A model generated the notes under the pieces. It saw nothing but the letters and a program-made list of their open reading frames with translations, made no database searches and was not told where the DNA came from. Positions 16,077 through 25,918 of a stretch of DNA of 64,000 bases are shown piece by piece (position 1 is the stretch's first letter; the number at the start of each line of letters is the position of its first letter). Made by a program: the position numbers and the translations under genes. The DNA comes from Candidatus Azobacteroides pseudotrichonymphae genomovar. CFP2 (lineage in GTDB: Bacteria > Bacteroidota > Bacteroidia > Bacteroidales > Azobacteroidaceae), in assembly GCF_000010645.1 (NCBI RefSeq), contig NC_011565.1, positions 572,001 through 636,000 on the forward strand, in the 5' to 3' direction.

Positions 16077-17674
16077 AAATTATTGATGAGTTGTTGCTGC
16101 AACTTTCTTTTGTTACGATGGAAGTGGTCGGTAAAGCTTATATTGTTTCAATCCCAAAAGAAAAACTTCGCCATGTAGCTGTTTTATTAAAAAATAATAG
16201 CAGACTCTCATTTAATTTCTTGATAGATATTGTTGGAATAGATTATATAGATAGTTTGGCAGTTATTTATTATTTGTCTTCTACTCAGTTTCCTACTTAT
16301 ATAATTGTTTTAAAAACTTATACGAACGATAGAGAAGATCCACAAATTGATTCTGTGTGTGACCTGTGGCAATCGGCAGGATTGTATGAGCGAGAGGTTC
16401 ACGATTTTTTTGGTATCCGATTTATAAAAAATATGGATATGCGTCGTTTGTTTTTGCGGCAAGATTGGAAGGGATATCCCTTGCGAAAAGATTATAATGC
16501 TGATATGGAAATAAATCCTATGCCACTTCTTAATGAAGATTTGATTGTCATGGAAAAGATGGATGGTGGTAGTAGTGTGTTTGAGAAAGATGATTATGTA
16601 GTAAACTTCGGTCCACAGCATCCGTCTACGCATGGAGTACTTCATCTTCGTGTTGCATTAGATGGTGAAATTATTAAGAAAGTAGATCCAAATTTTGGTT
16701 ATATCCACCGGGGTATTGAAAAGATGTGTGAGACTTATACTTATTCTCAAATTCTGCATTTAACAGAACGTTTGGATTATCTTTCTGGGACTATTAATCG
16801 TCACGGAATGTGTTTGGCCATAGAAAAAGGTTTAGAATTGGAAATTCCTAGACGAGCACATTATATTCGTACTATTATTGATGAGTTGACGCGGATTGCC
16901 TCCCATTTGTTAGGGTGGGGATGTATGGCAATGGATATGGGTTCAATTACAGCTTTTGTCTATGGAATGAGAGATCGAGAAAAGATCATGGATATTTTTG
17001 AGGAAACTTGCGGTGGTCGTTTAATGGCTAACTATAGTGTAATTGGTGGTGTAATGAATGATATTCATCCAAATTTTCAACGAAAGGTAAAAGAATTTAT
17101 TCTTTATATGCGTAAAAGGTTAAAGGAACATCACCTATTGTTTACAGATAATCCAATTGCAAGAGGTCGTATGGAAGGTGTAGGTTTTTTAAGTAAGGAA
17201 CAAGCTATTTCATTAGGAGCAACTGGTCCTACAGGACGAGCTTCCGGCTGGAGTAATGATATTCGTAAAATAGAACCATATGCTGCTTATAAATATGTTG
17301 AATTTAATGAAATACTTCGTACAGATGGATTAACTTTTGATCGTTATATCATTCGTTTAGATGAGATAGAGGAATCTTTAAAAATTATAGAGCAATTGAT
17401 AGACAATATACCAGGCGGTGCTTTTTCGACGAAAATAAAAGCTATGATTAGACTTCCTGAAGGGGAGTTTTATCAGCGAGTGGAAAGTGCAAGAGGGGAA
17501 TTTGATGTATTTATTTATAGCAAAGGGGATAAGTATCCCTATCGTGTTAAGTTTCGTTCTCCTTGCATGACTTTGGTAAATACTTTGGGAGTCATTGCTA
17601 TAGGTGTAAAAATAGCAGATTTAGTTATGCTAGGTGGTTCTTTGGATTATGTTGTCCCTTGTATTGATCGGTAA
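16073..17674 (+). CDS. nuoCD: NADH-quinone oxidoreductase, fused subunits C and D
   Basis: Peripheral-arm subunit of complex I forming the quinone chamber. The 533 residues join a NuoC part (about 1-155, signature YEREVHDFFGI near 105-115) to a NuoD part (about 170-533, FGPQHPSTHGVL at 179-190, and the closing VVPCIDR). Such C-D fusions are normal in Bacteroidetes. Its ATG overlaps the nuoB stop (ATGA), implying translational coupling. After it the operon is interrupted by a 356-bp spacer with tandem repeats before nuoH. Confidence 0.95.
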   Translation: MKIIDELLLQLSFVTMEVVGKAYIVSIPKEKLRHVAVLLKNNSRLSFNFLIDIVGIDYIDSLAVIYYLSSTQFPTYIIVLKTYTNDREDPQIDSVCDLWQSAGLYEREVHDFFGIRFIKNMDMRRLFLRQDWKGYPLRKDYNADMEINPMPLLNEDLIVMEKMDGGSSVFEKDDYVVNFGPQHPSTHGVLHLRVALDGEIIKKVDPNFGYIHRGIEKMCETYTYSQILHLTERLDYLSGTINRHGMCLAIEKGLELEIPRRAHYIRTIIDELTRIASHLLGWGCMAMDMGSITAFVYGMRDREKIMDIFEETCGGRLMANYSVIGGVMNDIHPNFQRKVKEFILYMRKRLKEHHLLFTDNPIARGRMEGVGFLSKEQAISLGATGPTGRASGWSNDIRKIEPYAAYKYVEFNEILRTDGLTFDRYIIRLDEIEESLKIIEQLIDNIPGGAFSTKIKAMIRLPEGEFYQRVESARGEFDVFIYSKGDKYPYRVKFRSPCMTLVNTLGVIAIGVKIADLVMLGGSLDYVVPCIDR

Positions 17675-18030
17675 TTTATGAAGAGACTAATACATATTTA
17701 AAATTTATACATGTTAGTCTAACATAGTCTAACAATTTTATTTATATAGTCTAACAATTTTATTTATACTCCTCTTCTTTATTTGTATCCCTCTTCATTT
17801 TCAAGCTTTTTGTTTATGGAGCTATGATGTTGGAATGTTTAGAAGAATTCAGGATAATAAGAACAATAGATAAATAAAAAATAATATTAGTGGGGTTTCG
17901 TAACTATATCCTTTGTTGATGTCTAGGATCTTATGGTATGTAAATATTTGTTATGTTTCAAGTAAATTTCAAAATACACATGATGGATATAGTGTTTGAT
18001 AAACAAGGGGAATGATAAAATATTAAAATT
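17675..18030. other. expanded spacer inside the nuo block
   Basis: 356 bp separate nuoCD from nuoH, which are adjacent in related genomes (from memory). The spacer holds tandem repeats at 17713-17767 and no recognisable gene. Either it contains a separate promoter for nuoH or the transcript has a long untranslated stretch. Confidence 0.5.
17724..17767 (+). repeat. 22-bp perfect tandem repeat, two copies
   Basis: Two perfect copies of a 22-base unit starting ATAGTCTAAC (17724-17745 and 17746-17767), preceded by a partial unit GTTAGTCTAAC at 17713-17723. Confidence 0.85.
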
Positions 18031-19098
18031 ATGTTTCATTTGGATTTTGTGACAAACTGGATAAATAAGTTTCTTCAGAAATATTTGATAGATGGGTGGG
18101 TATTGCTTGTTGAGTTTGTTTTGATAGCTTTTGTCATTTTGATAGCTTATGCTGTATTAGCTCTTTTGCTTATTTATTTAGAACGAAAAGTTTGTGCATT
18201 TTTTCAATGCCGTTTAGGGCCGACACGTGTAGGTCCTTGGGGGATTTTTCAATCGGTAGCTGATATGATTAAAATATTGTTAAAGGAGTTAATCAGAATA
18301 AATAAAGTTGATGTTTGTTTATTTCATTTGGCTACTTATATAGTGATTATTGCTTCTATATGTACATTTGGAGCTATTCCCTTTGATAAAGGGTTGCATG
18401 TGGTGGATTTCAATATAGGGGTATTTTATTTATTATCAGTTTCTTCGATAGGGGTGGTCGGAATTTTGTTGGCAGGTTGGGCCTCTAATAATAAATACAC
18501 GATAATTGGCGCAATTCGTTCAGGAGCACAGTTAATTTCTTACGAGCTGTCTTGTGGGTTATCATTAATGACAGTTGTTATGCTTTCTGGCTCTTTACAA
18601 CTGTCCTCTATTGTGGAACAACAGTCTTGCGGATGGAATATAGTTAGAGGTGGTATCCCTGCAATTATTGCTTTTATTATTTATCTGATAGCAGGACATG
18701 CTGAAACTAATCGCGGACCTTTTGATTTGCCGGAAGCTGAATCAGAATTAACAGCTGGTTATCACACAGAATACTCTGGTATTCAATTTGGATTTTTCTA
18801 TTTAGCTGAATATTTAAACATGTTTATTATTGCTGCTATTGCAACTACATTATTTTTGGGAGGGTGGATGCCATTGCATATTCCAGGTTGGAATTTGTTT
18901 AATGAAGTTATGGATTTTATTCCATCAATATTGTGGTTTTTTGTTAAAACATTTATTTGTATATTTTTAGCTTTATGGGTACGATGGACAATGCCTCGTT
19001 TAAGAATAGATCAACTCTTGAACTTGGAATGGAAGATTTTAATGCCTATTAGTCTAATTAATATTATATTGATGGCTTTTTGGATAATATATTTATGA
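18031..19098 (+). CDS. nuoH: NADH-quinone oxidoreductase subunit H
   Basis: Membrane subunit of complex I that lines the quinone tunnel and links the peripheral arm to the proton path. The 355 residues have about eight or nine hydrophobic helices, the signature [20 protein letters not shown] near 51-70, and the conserved loop [20 protein letters not shown] near 227-246 with its acidic residues. No damage is seen. nuoI begins inside its stop codon. Confidence 0.95.
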
Positions 19099-19553
19099 AT
19101 CAAATTAAAAATATAATTAAAGGTATCTGGCATTTAGTACAAGGGATGTATATCACAATGCTTAATTTTCTTCGTAAGAAAGTAACAGAACAGTATCCTG
19201 AAGATCGAGCGAAAGTATTTCGTTATGAACGAATGCGAGGACAATTAGTGATGTCCCATAATGAAAAGAATCAGCATAAATGCACAGTTTGTGGTATTTG
19301 TCAAGCAAATTGTCCGAATGGAACTATTCGAATAATCACGAAAAAAGAATTAGATGAGGTTACAGAAAAAGAAAAAAAAACTTTGGATAAATATATATAT
19401 GATATTGGAAGTTGCACTTTTTGTTCTATTTGTACCATTTCATGTCCACAAAACGCAATTTTATGGACAACTAATTTTGAACATGCAACTTTTACTCGCT
19501 CTAAACTATATATGAAACTAAATAAAGAAGGTTCTACACTAACTAGGGAATAA
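19095..19553 (+). CDS. nuoI: NADH-quinone oxidoreductase subunit I
   Basis: Ferredoxin-like complex I subunit carrying two [4Fe-4S] clusters. I choose the ATG at 19095, which overlaps the nuoH TGA (ATGA coupling), over an in-frame ATG five codons earlier. The 152 residues show both cluster motifs, [12 protein letters not shown] and [12 protein letters not shown], with all eight cysteines. An amphipathic N-terminus precedes them, as usual. nuoJ follows after 4 nt. Confidence 0.94.
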
Positions 19554-19557
19554 AAAT

Positions 19558-20079
19558 ATGAATCCAGTTGTTAATTTGATTATATTTATTTGTTTAGGCA
19601 TAGCAAGTTTGCTATTCTCCATATTAGCAGTTTCTTCTAACAGTTTATTGCGTTCAGCTACTTATCTGTTTTTAGTATTGTTATGTACAGCAGGTTTTTA
19701 TCTATTTCTGAATTATCATTTCCTTGCTGCTGTCCAAGTATCAGTATATGCAGGTGGAATTGTTGTATTATTCATATTTGCTATTTTTCTTACTAATGAT
19801 AAAAGTGAAGTTTTAATAAAAAAATGGTGGCAAAGATGTACGATGAGTGTATTGGTTATATTGGGTGGAATTGCTACTACTGCATTTGCTTTATTAAAAC
19901 ATAGATTTATTTATATAAATAAATCTATGTTAGAAGGTGATAGGGAAATCGATATGCATCTAATTGGCAAGGCTTTAATGGGAACTGGAAAATATCAATA
20001 TCTTTTGCCTTTTGAAATTTTGAGTCTACTTTTATTAGCTTGTATTATTGGGGCAATATTGATTGCGAGAAAGAGATGA
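19558..20079 (+). CDS. nuoJ: NADH-quinone oxidoreductase subunit J
   Basis: Membrane subunit of complex I, 173 residues with five hydrophobic helices; the helix-3 segment VQVSVYAGGIVVLFIFAIFL, with its glycine-rich turn, is the family signature. It begins 4 nt after nuoI and is probably co-translated. A 637-bp spacer separates it from nuoK, where related genomes have almost none. Confidence 0.92.
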   Translation: MNPVVNLIIFICLGIASLLFSILAVSSNSLLRSATYLFLVLLCTAGFYLFLNYHFLAAVQVSVYAGGIVVLFIFAIFLTNDKSEVLIKKWWQRCTMSVLVILGGIATTAFALLKHRFIYINKSMLEGDREIDMHLIGKALMGTGKYQYLLPFEILSLLLLACIIGAILIARKR

Positions 20080-20716
20080 AATAATGAATCTTGATGTTTA
20101 AAAAGTTGAAGTCAAAGTTGTTAACTGATTTTGGGAAATTAGCTTCGGAAGCTTCTAGGTATAAGGTAAATAATTTCAGAAAGAACAAGCTTTTCAATAT
20201 GGGATTTTAGATTTTTAGTATGGAAATGTGTAACAGAAATCAATATAAAATGATGTTTACGTGTACATGTGATTAAGCTTTTTGGTAAATTATTGAATGA
20301 ATTTAAAATGAAATCAGTTTTTAAAAAACTACAACTACTGAAATTTATAATCAATGTTAAAATTGCTGATTACTCAAAGTGATGAAAAGGGCAACAACTC
20401 TGAAGTTATTTCAAAGATGTATTTAGATGTCATACCTGAGTAAGTATGGAGTGTTTAAAAAATCTTTTAACGACTTGCGGAATTTTAGTAGCAGTTATCA
20501 TTGGAATTATTGTCTTAGATTTTAATCTAAAAAATTATTTCGGAAGAACTTTGATCGGGAGGTAAAACTGTGGATAAAAGAGAAGCTAAAAAATTCTATT
20601 CGTCCGATCTAAATATGTGAATAGGCTCTTCATCTAAGAAGAATCTATCGCAGATTTTATCTTTAGAGATATCTGTGTGCGGTAAATAGTTTATAATGGT
20701 GTAAAAGAAAAATTTT
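20080..20716. other. expanded spacer between nuoJ and nuoK, with small open frames
   Basis: 637 bp with no gene longer than 60 codons. Two short ATG frames on plus look slightly protein-like: one from 20094 reading MFKKLKSKLLTDFGKLASEA and on to a stop near 20210, and one at 20446-20565 (39 codons) with a hydrophobic stretch CGILVAVIIGIIVL. A GGAGG sits just before a GTG reading VDKREAKKF at 20572. I cannot assign these; they may be debris of an inserted or lost gene. Confidence 0.35.
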
Positions 20717-21025
20717 ATGATACGAATGGAATATTATTTGGTAGTCAGTACATTGATGTTTTTCCTTGGGATTTACGGATTTATTACTAGGAAAAATATG
20801 ATTGCTATTCTTATTTCGTTGGAATTGATATTAAATGCGGTTGAAATAAATTTTGTTGTATTCAATCGGTATTTGTTCCCTGAACAATTTGAAGGGATGT
20901 TTTTTACCCTTTTTGGAATAGTTGCTACTGCTGCTGAAACAGCAGTAGCTTTGGCAATAATTATCAATGCTTATCGTGCAATTGGTAATATTGAGATTAA
21001 AAATTTCAGTAAAATGAAAAAATAG
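20717..21025 (+). CDS. nuoK: NADH-quinone oxidoreductase subunit K
   Basis: MrpC-like membrane subunit of complex I, 102 residues with three helices. The start MIRMEYYLVVSTLMF matches the N-terminus of Bacteroidetes NuoK, and the conserved ELILNAVEINFVVFNR and AAETAVALAIIINAYR segments hold the helix glutamates needed for proton transfer. It is the last nuo gene here: nuoL, nuoM and nuoN, which follow it in relatives, are not present. Confidence 0.93.
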   Translation: MIRMEYYLVVSTLMFFLGIYGFITRKNMIAILISLELILNAVEINFVVFNRYLFPEQFEGMFFTLFGIVATAAETAVALAIIINAYRAIGNIEIKNFSKMKK

Positions 21026-21802
21026 AATACTACAAATGTTCTTTTTTGAAGAAAAAATTTTATCCAGTTCTCTAGCTTCCAATTGTTGGAATTGTGGGTA
21101 TTCAGTTGGATTGATATAGAATATACTTTTTCGTAAAAAGAAAGATTGTGTTTTGCAATGGTGATGGTGTGCAACTATAAATATTCTCTGTTTCCCTTTC
21201 CTCTCTTTTAACTATGGCGGCTGTCCAGCTTTGATTAGTCTAGAGCTGTCCCCGGCTTAAAACAATATTCCTTTCCCAAAACTAGCTAATGCTAGCAACA
21301 TATTCGTTTTTTATCTTTTGTCTACTTGTTTTTTTTATCATTCAGCACAAACTTGGTTCAAGTTGATTTTATTAAATTTGTGTAATAGAATGGAAATGGT
21401 CGAAAAATCGTGTAAATTTTGCGAGGTAAAATAGAGTGATGATAGGAAGAAGCAGAGAGAAGTTACACTTTCCCATTTTAATAAAGTTGATGAAATCATC
21501 ACCTAATAATTTCAATTTAAATGCTTTTTGTACTTTTGCCAAAGTATGCTGTTGTTTTCACAACTATTATAATTAGTCAAATTCGTAATTGACCATTGTC
21601 AATGTATTCCTATACCCTTTCTAGGAAAGTACTCTATATGGCTTTAATATTAAAAATGGTTAGAAATATTTGTTCAAGTGATGTTTATACTCTGTTTTAT
21701 TCTTTAAGAGAATAGCTTTTGGTTTGGAATACTTTTGTAAAGAGATTTATGATGATGAATTTTGATTTAGTTATACATATATTTGTTTATAGTACGTAAA
21801 AG
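21026..21802. other. spacer where nuoL would be expected
   Basis: 777 bp between nuoK and tyrS. I looked for remnants of the NuoL/M/N antiporter-like subunits (hydrophobic runs, conserved Lys/Glu loops) and found none. A TACTTTTG box occurs at 21531-21538 and another at 21730-21737. The rest is stop-rich in all frames. Confidence 0.5.
21730..21737 (+). promoter_or_regulatory. candidate -7 box for tyrS
   Basis: TACTTTTG matches the Bacteroidetes -7 consensus TAnnTTTG and lies 65 nt before the tyrS start. No good -33 TTTG at the usual distance was found, so support is partial. Confidence 0.35.
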
Positions 21803-23113
21803 ATGTGTATGCCGATTAATTTTATAGAAGAGTTGAGATGGCGAGGTATGATTCATAATATAACGCCAGGCACAGAGGAGCAATTAGAGAAAGAGATGAC
21901 CGTGGCTTATATGGGCATTGATCCGACTGCTGATTCTTTGCATGTTGGTCATTTAGTGGGAGTGATGATGTTAAAGCATTTTCAACAGGCGGGTCATTGT
22001 CCCATTGTTTTGATAGGAGGAGCTACAGGGATGATTGGTGATCCGTCAATGAAATCACAAGAGCGTAATTTATTGAATGAAGAAACTTTACGAAAGAATC
22101 AAAATGGAATAAGAATCCAATTAGCTAAACTTCTTGATTTTGATTCTAATATTTCTAATATCGCCATTTTAGTTAATAATTATGATTGGATAAGAGACTA
22201 CTCTTTCTTGAATTTTATTCGTGATATTGGTAAATATATTACAGTAAATTATATGATGTCGAAAGATTCTGTTAGAAAACGATTAGCTGCGGATGCAAAA
22301 GTTGGTATGTCGTTCACAGAGTTCTCTTATCAATTGTTTCAAGGCTATGACTATCTTTTCTTATACGAAAACTATAATTGCCGTTTGCAAATGGGAGGAG
22401 CTGATCAGTGGGGAAATATTACAACGGGAATAGAATTAATTCGAAAAAAGGTAGGGGGTAAAGTTTTCGCTTTAACTTGTCCTTTAATTACAAAAACTGA
22501 TGGCAGTAAATTTGGTAAGACAGAAGCGGGGAATATTTGGTTGGATAAACGATACACTTCACCTTATAAATTTTATCAATTTTGGTTAAATGTAAGTGAT
22601 ATTGATGCAGAAAAATATATTAGAATTTTTACAGTTTTATCCAAAAAAGAGATAGAAAATTTAATTTCAAAACACAAATTGGCCCCTCATCTCCGCTCTT
22701 TACAGAGGAGCTTGGCAAAGGAAGTAACTATTATGGTTCATTCGCAGGAAGATTATGAAATGGCAGTAAAAACATCGACTATTCTTTTTGGGAATGCTAC
22801 TTCTAGCTTTTTAAAGCAATTGGATAAGGATACATTAGAAAATATTTTTGTAGGTATTCCCCAATTTGAAATATTCAAAGAATCATTATCATTAGGAATA
22901 AAAGCAGTTGATTTATTAGTGGACAATATTCATATTTTCTCCTCCAGAGGAGAAATGCGTAAATTGGTTCAAAATGGTGGAGTGAGTATCAATAAAGAAA
23001 AATTACCTATATTTGATCATTTAATTGATTGTTCTTACTTGTTAAGAGGAAGATACATACTAGTTCAGAAAGGGAAGAAAAACTGCTTTTTATTGAAAGT
23101 AAAAAGCAGTTGA
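21803..23113 (+). CDS. tyrS: tyrosyl-tRNA synthetase
   Basis: Charges tRNA-Tyr with tyrosine. The 436 residues form a class I synthetase: LHVGHL near 46-51 (HIGH motif), [15 protein letters not shown] (tyrosine and tRNA-binding region), KFGKTEAGN (KMSKS-like loop), and a C-terminal S4-type RNA-binding domain ([18 protein letters not shown]). Two in-frame ATGs, at 21803 and 21809, are both possible; relatives begin close to the [10 protein letters not shown] segment. A 12-bp perfect hairpin covers the last codons and the stop codon. Confidence 0.96.
   Translation: MCMPINFIEELRWRGMIHNITPGTEEQLEKEMTVAYMGIDPTADSLHVGHLVGVMMLKHFQQAGHCPIVLIGGATGMIGDPSMKSQERNLLNEETLRKNQNGIRIQLAKLLDFDSNISNIAILVNNYDWIRDYSFLNFIRDIGKYITVNYMMSKDSVRKRLAADAKVGMSFTEFSYQLFQGYDYLFLYENYNCRLQMGGADQWGNITTGIELIRKKVGGKVFALTCPLITKTDGSKFGKTEAGNIWLDKRYTSPYKFYQFWLNVSDIDAEKYIRIFTVLSKKEIENLISKHKLAPHLRSLQRSLAKEVTIMVHSQEDYEMAVKTSTILFGNATSSFLKQLDKDTLENIFVGIPQFEIFKESLSLGIKAVDLLVDNIHIFSSRGEMRKLVQNGGVSINKEKLPIFDHLIDCSYLLRGRYILVQKGKKNCFLLKVKSS
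23081..23111 (+). terminator. hairpin overlapping the tyrS stop codon
   Basis: AACTGCTTTTTA (23081-23092) and TAAAAAGCAGTT (23100-23111) pair perfectly around a 7-nt loop, so the stem includes the last ten codons of tyrS and the first base of its stop. There is no strong T run after it; it may act as a terminator or as an mRNA 3'-end protector. Confidence 0.45.
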
Positions 23114-23169
23114 TTATTTAGGAATTTATATAAAAGAATGCTTGGATAGTTTTAGAGGAGTTGTGTATT

Positions 23170-23240
23170 TGTCCCATGGTGTAATGGTAGCACATCTGAT
23201 TTTGGTTCAGCCAGCCTAGGTTCGAGTCCTGGTGGGACAA
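23170..23240 (+). tRNA. tRNA-Gln (anticodon TTG)
   Basis: Cloverleaf with acceptor arms TGTCCCA and TGGGACA, D-arm TGGTGTAATGGTAGCA, anticodon loop TTTTGGT giving TTG, and T-arm GGTTCGAGTCC. The 3' CCA is not encoded. It lies between tyrS and the recombinase gene. Confidence 0.93.
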
Positions 23241-23442
23241 CGACGGGGGTGTTGTCGAAATGTTAAAGAAAATCATTGGGTGATACGGATAAAGGTTGTT
23301 ATATATTATCTGTAATGTGGGAGGTTTGTTATTTAGTGGGCAGTCCAACACAATATGGTTGCTCCAAGTTCCTATCATCTAAACAAATTGGAATAATTAT
23401 GCAATAGTTGTTGTTTGTTTTTTCCGTGTTTGCATGTTCACT

Positions 23443-24038
23443 CAAATATAAAAAAGTTTTTTTGTTTAAATGGGCTATGAGTATTATTTCAATCAGTTGA
23501 GTATTTTTTTATGTCATTTGCGATATGAGAGGAATTATTCTGTTCGTACGTTAAAAACATATTGTGATGATTTGGTTCAATTTGAGCGATTTGTTTTTTG
23601 TAGTGAGGGATTTGATATGAGAACGATTACTTCTTCTGTTATTCGTGAGTGGATTGTTTTTTTAATGGATAGGAATTATTCTCCTCGTTCTGTCAATAGA
23701 AAATTAAGTACATTAAGGTCATTTTTTCGATATTTATATCGGAATGGACAGATAGAAAGTAATCCTGTCAAGGGGATTGTTGGAGTAAGGACTGGTAGGC
23801 CACTTCCTTATTTTGTCAGAGATAGAGAAATGAATACGCTGTTGTTGGATTTATCTAAAGGAGAAGGCTTCGAAGATGAACGGGATAGGACTATTCTTGA
23901 GGTTTTTTACTCGACGGGTATTCGCTGTTCAGAGCTAGTAGGATTGAATGATGAAGATATTGATTTTGAATCATGTTTGATAAGAGTGACTGGTAAGGGA
24001 AATAAACAGCGATTGATACCATTTTCAAAAACATTAGA
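23443..24038 (+). repeat. donor copy of the duplicated recombinase segment
   Basis: This 596-bp segment is matched by 10062-10656 in the same orientation with about ten substitutions and three 1-nt indels (counted by eye). It begins 27 bp before the recombinase ATG and ends inside the gene. Confidence 0.93.
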
Positions 24039-24369
24039 AGAGATTTTGTCATATTATAAGACTATTAGGGATGAAACGATTTGGGATGTAAGTAAAGCTT
24101 TTTTTGTAAGAGAAGATGGACGTTCATTGAATTATAATATCGTATATCGCATTGTTAAAAAGAGACTATCTGATATTCCAAATTTACCTAAAAGAAGTCC
24201 TCACGTATTAAGGCATACATTTGCGACAAGCATGTTGAATAACGGAGCGAATTTAAACGCTGTCAAAGAATTGTTGGGGCATTCGAGCCTTGCTTCCACT
24301 GAGATCTATACCCATCTAACCTTTGAAGAACTGAAGAAAACGTATAAGCAAGCCCACCCAAGAGCTTAA
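23470..24369 (+). CDS. tyrosine recombinase, XerC/XerD family
   Basis: Site-specific recombinase that, together with FtsK, resolves chromosome dimers at a dif site. The 299 residues match Xer proteins in length and layout: an N-terminal SAM-like core-binding domain (about 10-90) and a catalytic domain with Arg152 (STGIRCSE), Lys176 (GKGNKQ), His245/Arg248 (HVLRHTF), His271 (LLGHSS) and Tyr280 (STEIYTHL). All catalytic residues are present. Whether it is the XerC or XerD partner cannot be decided; in Bacteroidales a gene of this kind often lies next to rpsU and hpf. A truncated copy lies 13.4 kb upstream. Confidence 0.93.
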   Translation: MGYEYYFNQLSIFLCHLRYERNYSVRTLKTYCDDLVQFERFVFCSEGFDMRTITSSVIREWIVFLMDRNYSPRSVNRKLSTLRSFFRYLYRNGQIESNPVKGIVGVRTGRPLPYFVRDREMNTLLLDLSKGEGFEDERDRTILEVFYSTGIRCSELVGLNDEDIDFESCLIRVTGKGNKQRLIPFSKTLEEILSYYKTIRDETIWDVSKAFFVREDGRSLNYNIVYRIVKKRLSDIPNLPKRSPHVLRHTFATSMLNNGANLNAVKELLGHSSLASTEIYTHLTFEELKKTYKQAHPRA

Positions 24370-24716
24370 AATTGTATTAGTTGAGAATCGTATTAAAAAA
24401 TACCTTGTGAACCACAAGGTATAACAGCATAGCTCCTGAGTTTTTGTTTTGGTGAGATTTTTGTCTATTTCTATTGATTATAGTTTTTTGTACTATAATT
24501 TTCCGCTTTTAGATTTAACTTTTGCCTCATTTTTACAACATAGATACATTTATATATATAAATTATTTTTCTTTCAAAGAAGTTCGCTTGAAAACTTTTG
24601 AGAGAGGAACATTTGAGTATACTTTTTATATATTTTATCATTTACAATTTTGCCTTCTATTAATGATATTTTCTAGAAAAAAGATTTTGTCGGTGTTGGT
24701 AATTCTTTTTATTGAA
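24370..24716. other. spacer between convergent recombinase and amidase genes
   Basis: 347 bp holding a strong hairpin at 24400-24422 and otherwise stop-rich AT sequence. No gene remnant recognised. Confidence 0.5.
24395..24422 (-). terminator. intrinsic terminator
   Basis: ATACCTTGTG and CACAAGGTAT form a perfect 10-bp stem with loop AAC. On minus it is followed by six T (24395-24400), so it best fits termination of transcripts coming from the amidase gene; it may also stop recombinase transcripts on plus, though without a T run. Confidence 0.55.
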
Positions 24717-25508
24717 TTATTTTTTATGGTCGTAATAACTTATTTTGTGCTTTGTAAAAGCATTACAAATAGCTCTTGCATATCTTTTTTGTCCATCTTC
24801 ACTCAATAAATACATTTCGGCCTCTGGATTGGTTATAAAATCAAGTTCTATTAGTATGCGTGGCATACTCGTTTTTCTTAAAACTAAGTATTCAGCTTGT
24901 TTAATTCCCCTCTCTGGCCATGGTACACAAGATTTCAATTCTGATTGGACACTCAGAGCAAAATCAAGACTTTGATAAACAAATTTGTTTTGCATGAATT
25001 CAAAAATAATATAAGATTCAGAAACGTTTGGATCAAAGCCTTCATATCTTTCTCTGTAATTACTCTCGTAATAAATGACAGAATTTTCTCTTTTGGCTAT
25101 TTCCAAATTTTCTTTGGTTCTCGAAACTCCAAAAGCATACACTTCCGAGCCATGAACATTCGTATTGGTTGAAGCATTAGTATGAATGGAAATAAATAGA
25201 TTAGCTTTAGATTTGTTGGCAATTTCAGCTCGTTTCCATAAATCGACGGACTCGTCTTTGTCTCGTGTATAGATAACTTTCACATTTTCGTGTTCCGCTG
25301 TAATATACTTTCCTGTAAGCAGAGCTACGGCGAGTGTAATGTCTTTTTCTTTACTTCCTTTACCTTTACTAATTGCACCTGGATCTTTCCCTCCATGGCC
25401 TGCATCAATGACTAGTATAAAACTTTCCTTTTTAGCAGCAAAAGATAAGGTAGCCATCGAAAAAGTAAAAAATAAAAACACTATGCAAAGTGATTGTTTC
25501 GACGACAT
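24717..25508 (-). CDS. N-acetylmuramoyl-L-alanine amidase
   Basis: Zinc amidase of the Amidase_3 family that cuts the bond between MurNAc and the peptide stem during cell separation. The 263 residues begin with a signal peptide (MSSKQSLCIVFLFFTFSMAT then LSFAA). The zinc residues are in VIDAGHGGKDPGA (His38), the downstream Glu and ISIHTNAS, and the catalytic Glu is in ILIELDFITNPEAE. No LysM or SPOR domain is attached. It is monocistronic. Its presence shows that a peptidoglycan layer is still made and remodelled. Confidence 0.92.
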   Translation of the reverse strand: MSSKQSLCIVFLFFTFSMATLSFAAKKESFILVIDAGHGGKDPGAISKGKGSKEKDITLAVALLTGKYITAEHENVKVIYTRDKDESVDLWKRAEIANKSKANLFISIHTNASTNTNVHGSEVYAFGVSRTKENLEIAKRENSVIYYESNYRERYEGFDPNVSESYIIFEFMQNKFVYQSLDFALSVQSELKSCVPWPERGIKQAEYLVLRKTSMPRILIELDFITNPEAEMYLLSEDGQKRYARAICNAFTKHKISYYDHKK

Positions 25509-25918
25509 TGACGATTGTCATGATTTGACGATCAAAATTACAAAAAATGTTTTTTAAAACAAAATTATTGTCTCTTTGATTCAAAAAGATAGATTCTATT
25601 GCATATTGAATAAGTGGAAATTTGTATGATATTTCTTAGTTCAATAAGCCATGTATGAACGATTTAATTAATAATTCAAATAATGATGTAAATATTGTTA
25701 TGTAAATATTTGTTAAAAACAAAAAGCTTTTTACTCACTTATAGAGTATAATAGAATTATAGAAATATGAGTCTTTTCTTGAATGGCTTGTATAATTTTC
25801 TACTATTTTTTCATTGAAGTAGGTCTTTGCAAAAACATTTAAAGTGGGAAATATGTTCACAAAGAAACTATAGTGGGTAGAATTAGTTTTTTTCATTTTA
25901 AACGTTAAACGGTAAAAT
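25509..25918. other. gene-free spacer
   Basis: 410 bp between the amidase and folK on minus. AT-rich with stops in all frames and a short TGTAAATATT duplication near 25690. Nothing recognised. Confidence 0.5.

Noticed and set aside
23118..23378. 86-codon minus-strand frame across tRNA-Gln.
   Set aside because: It is antisense to the tRNA gene and has no protein resemblance.
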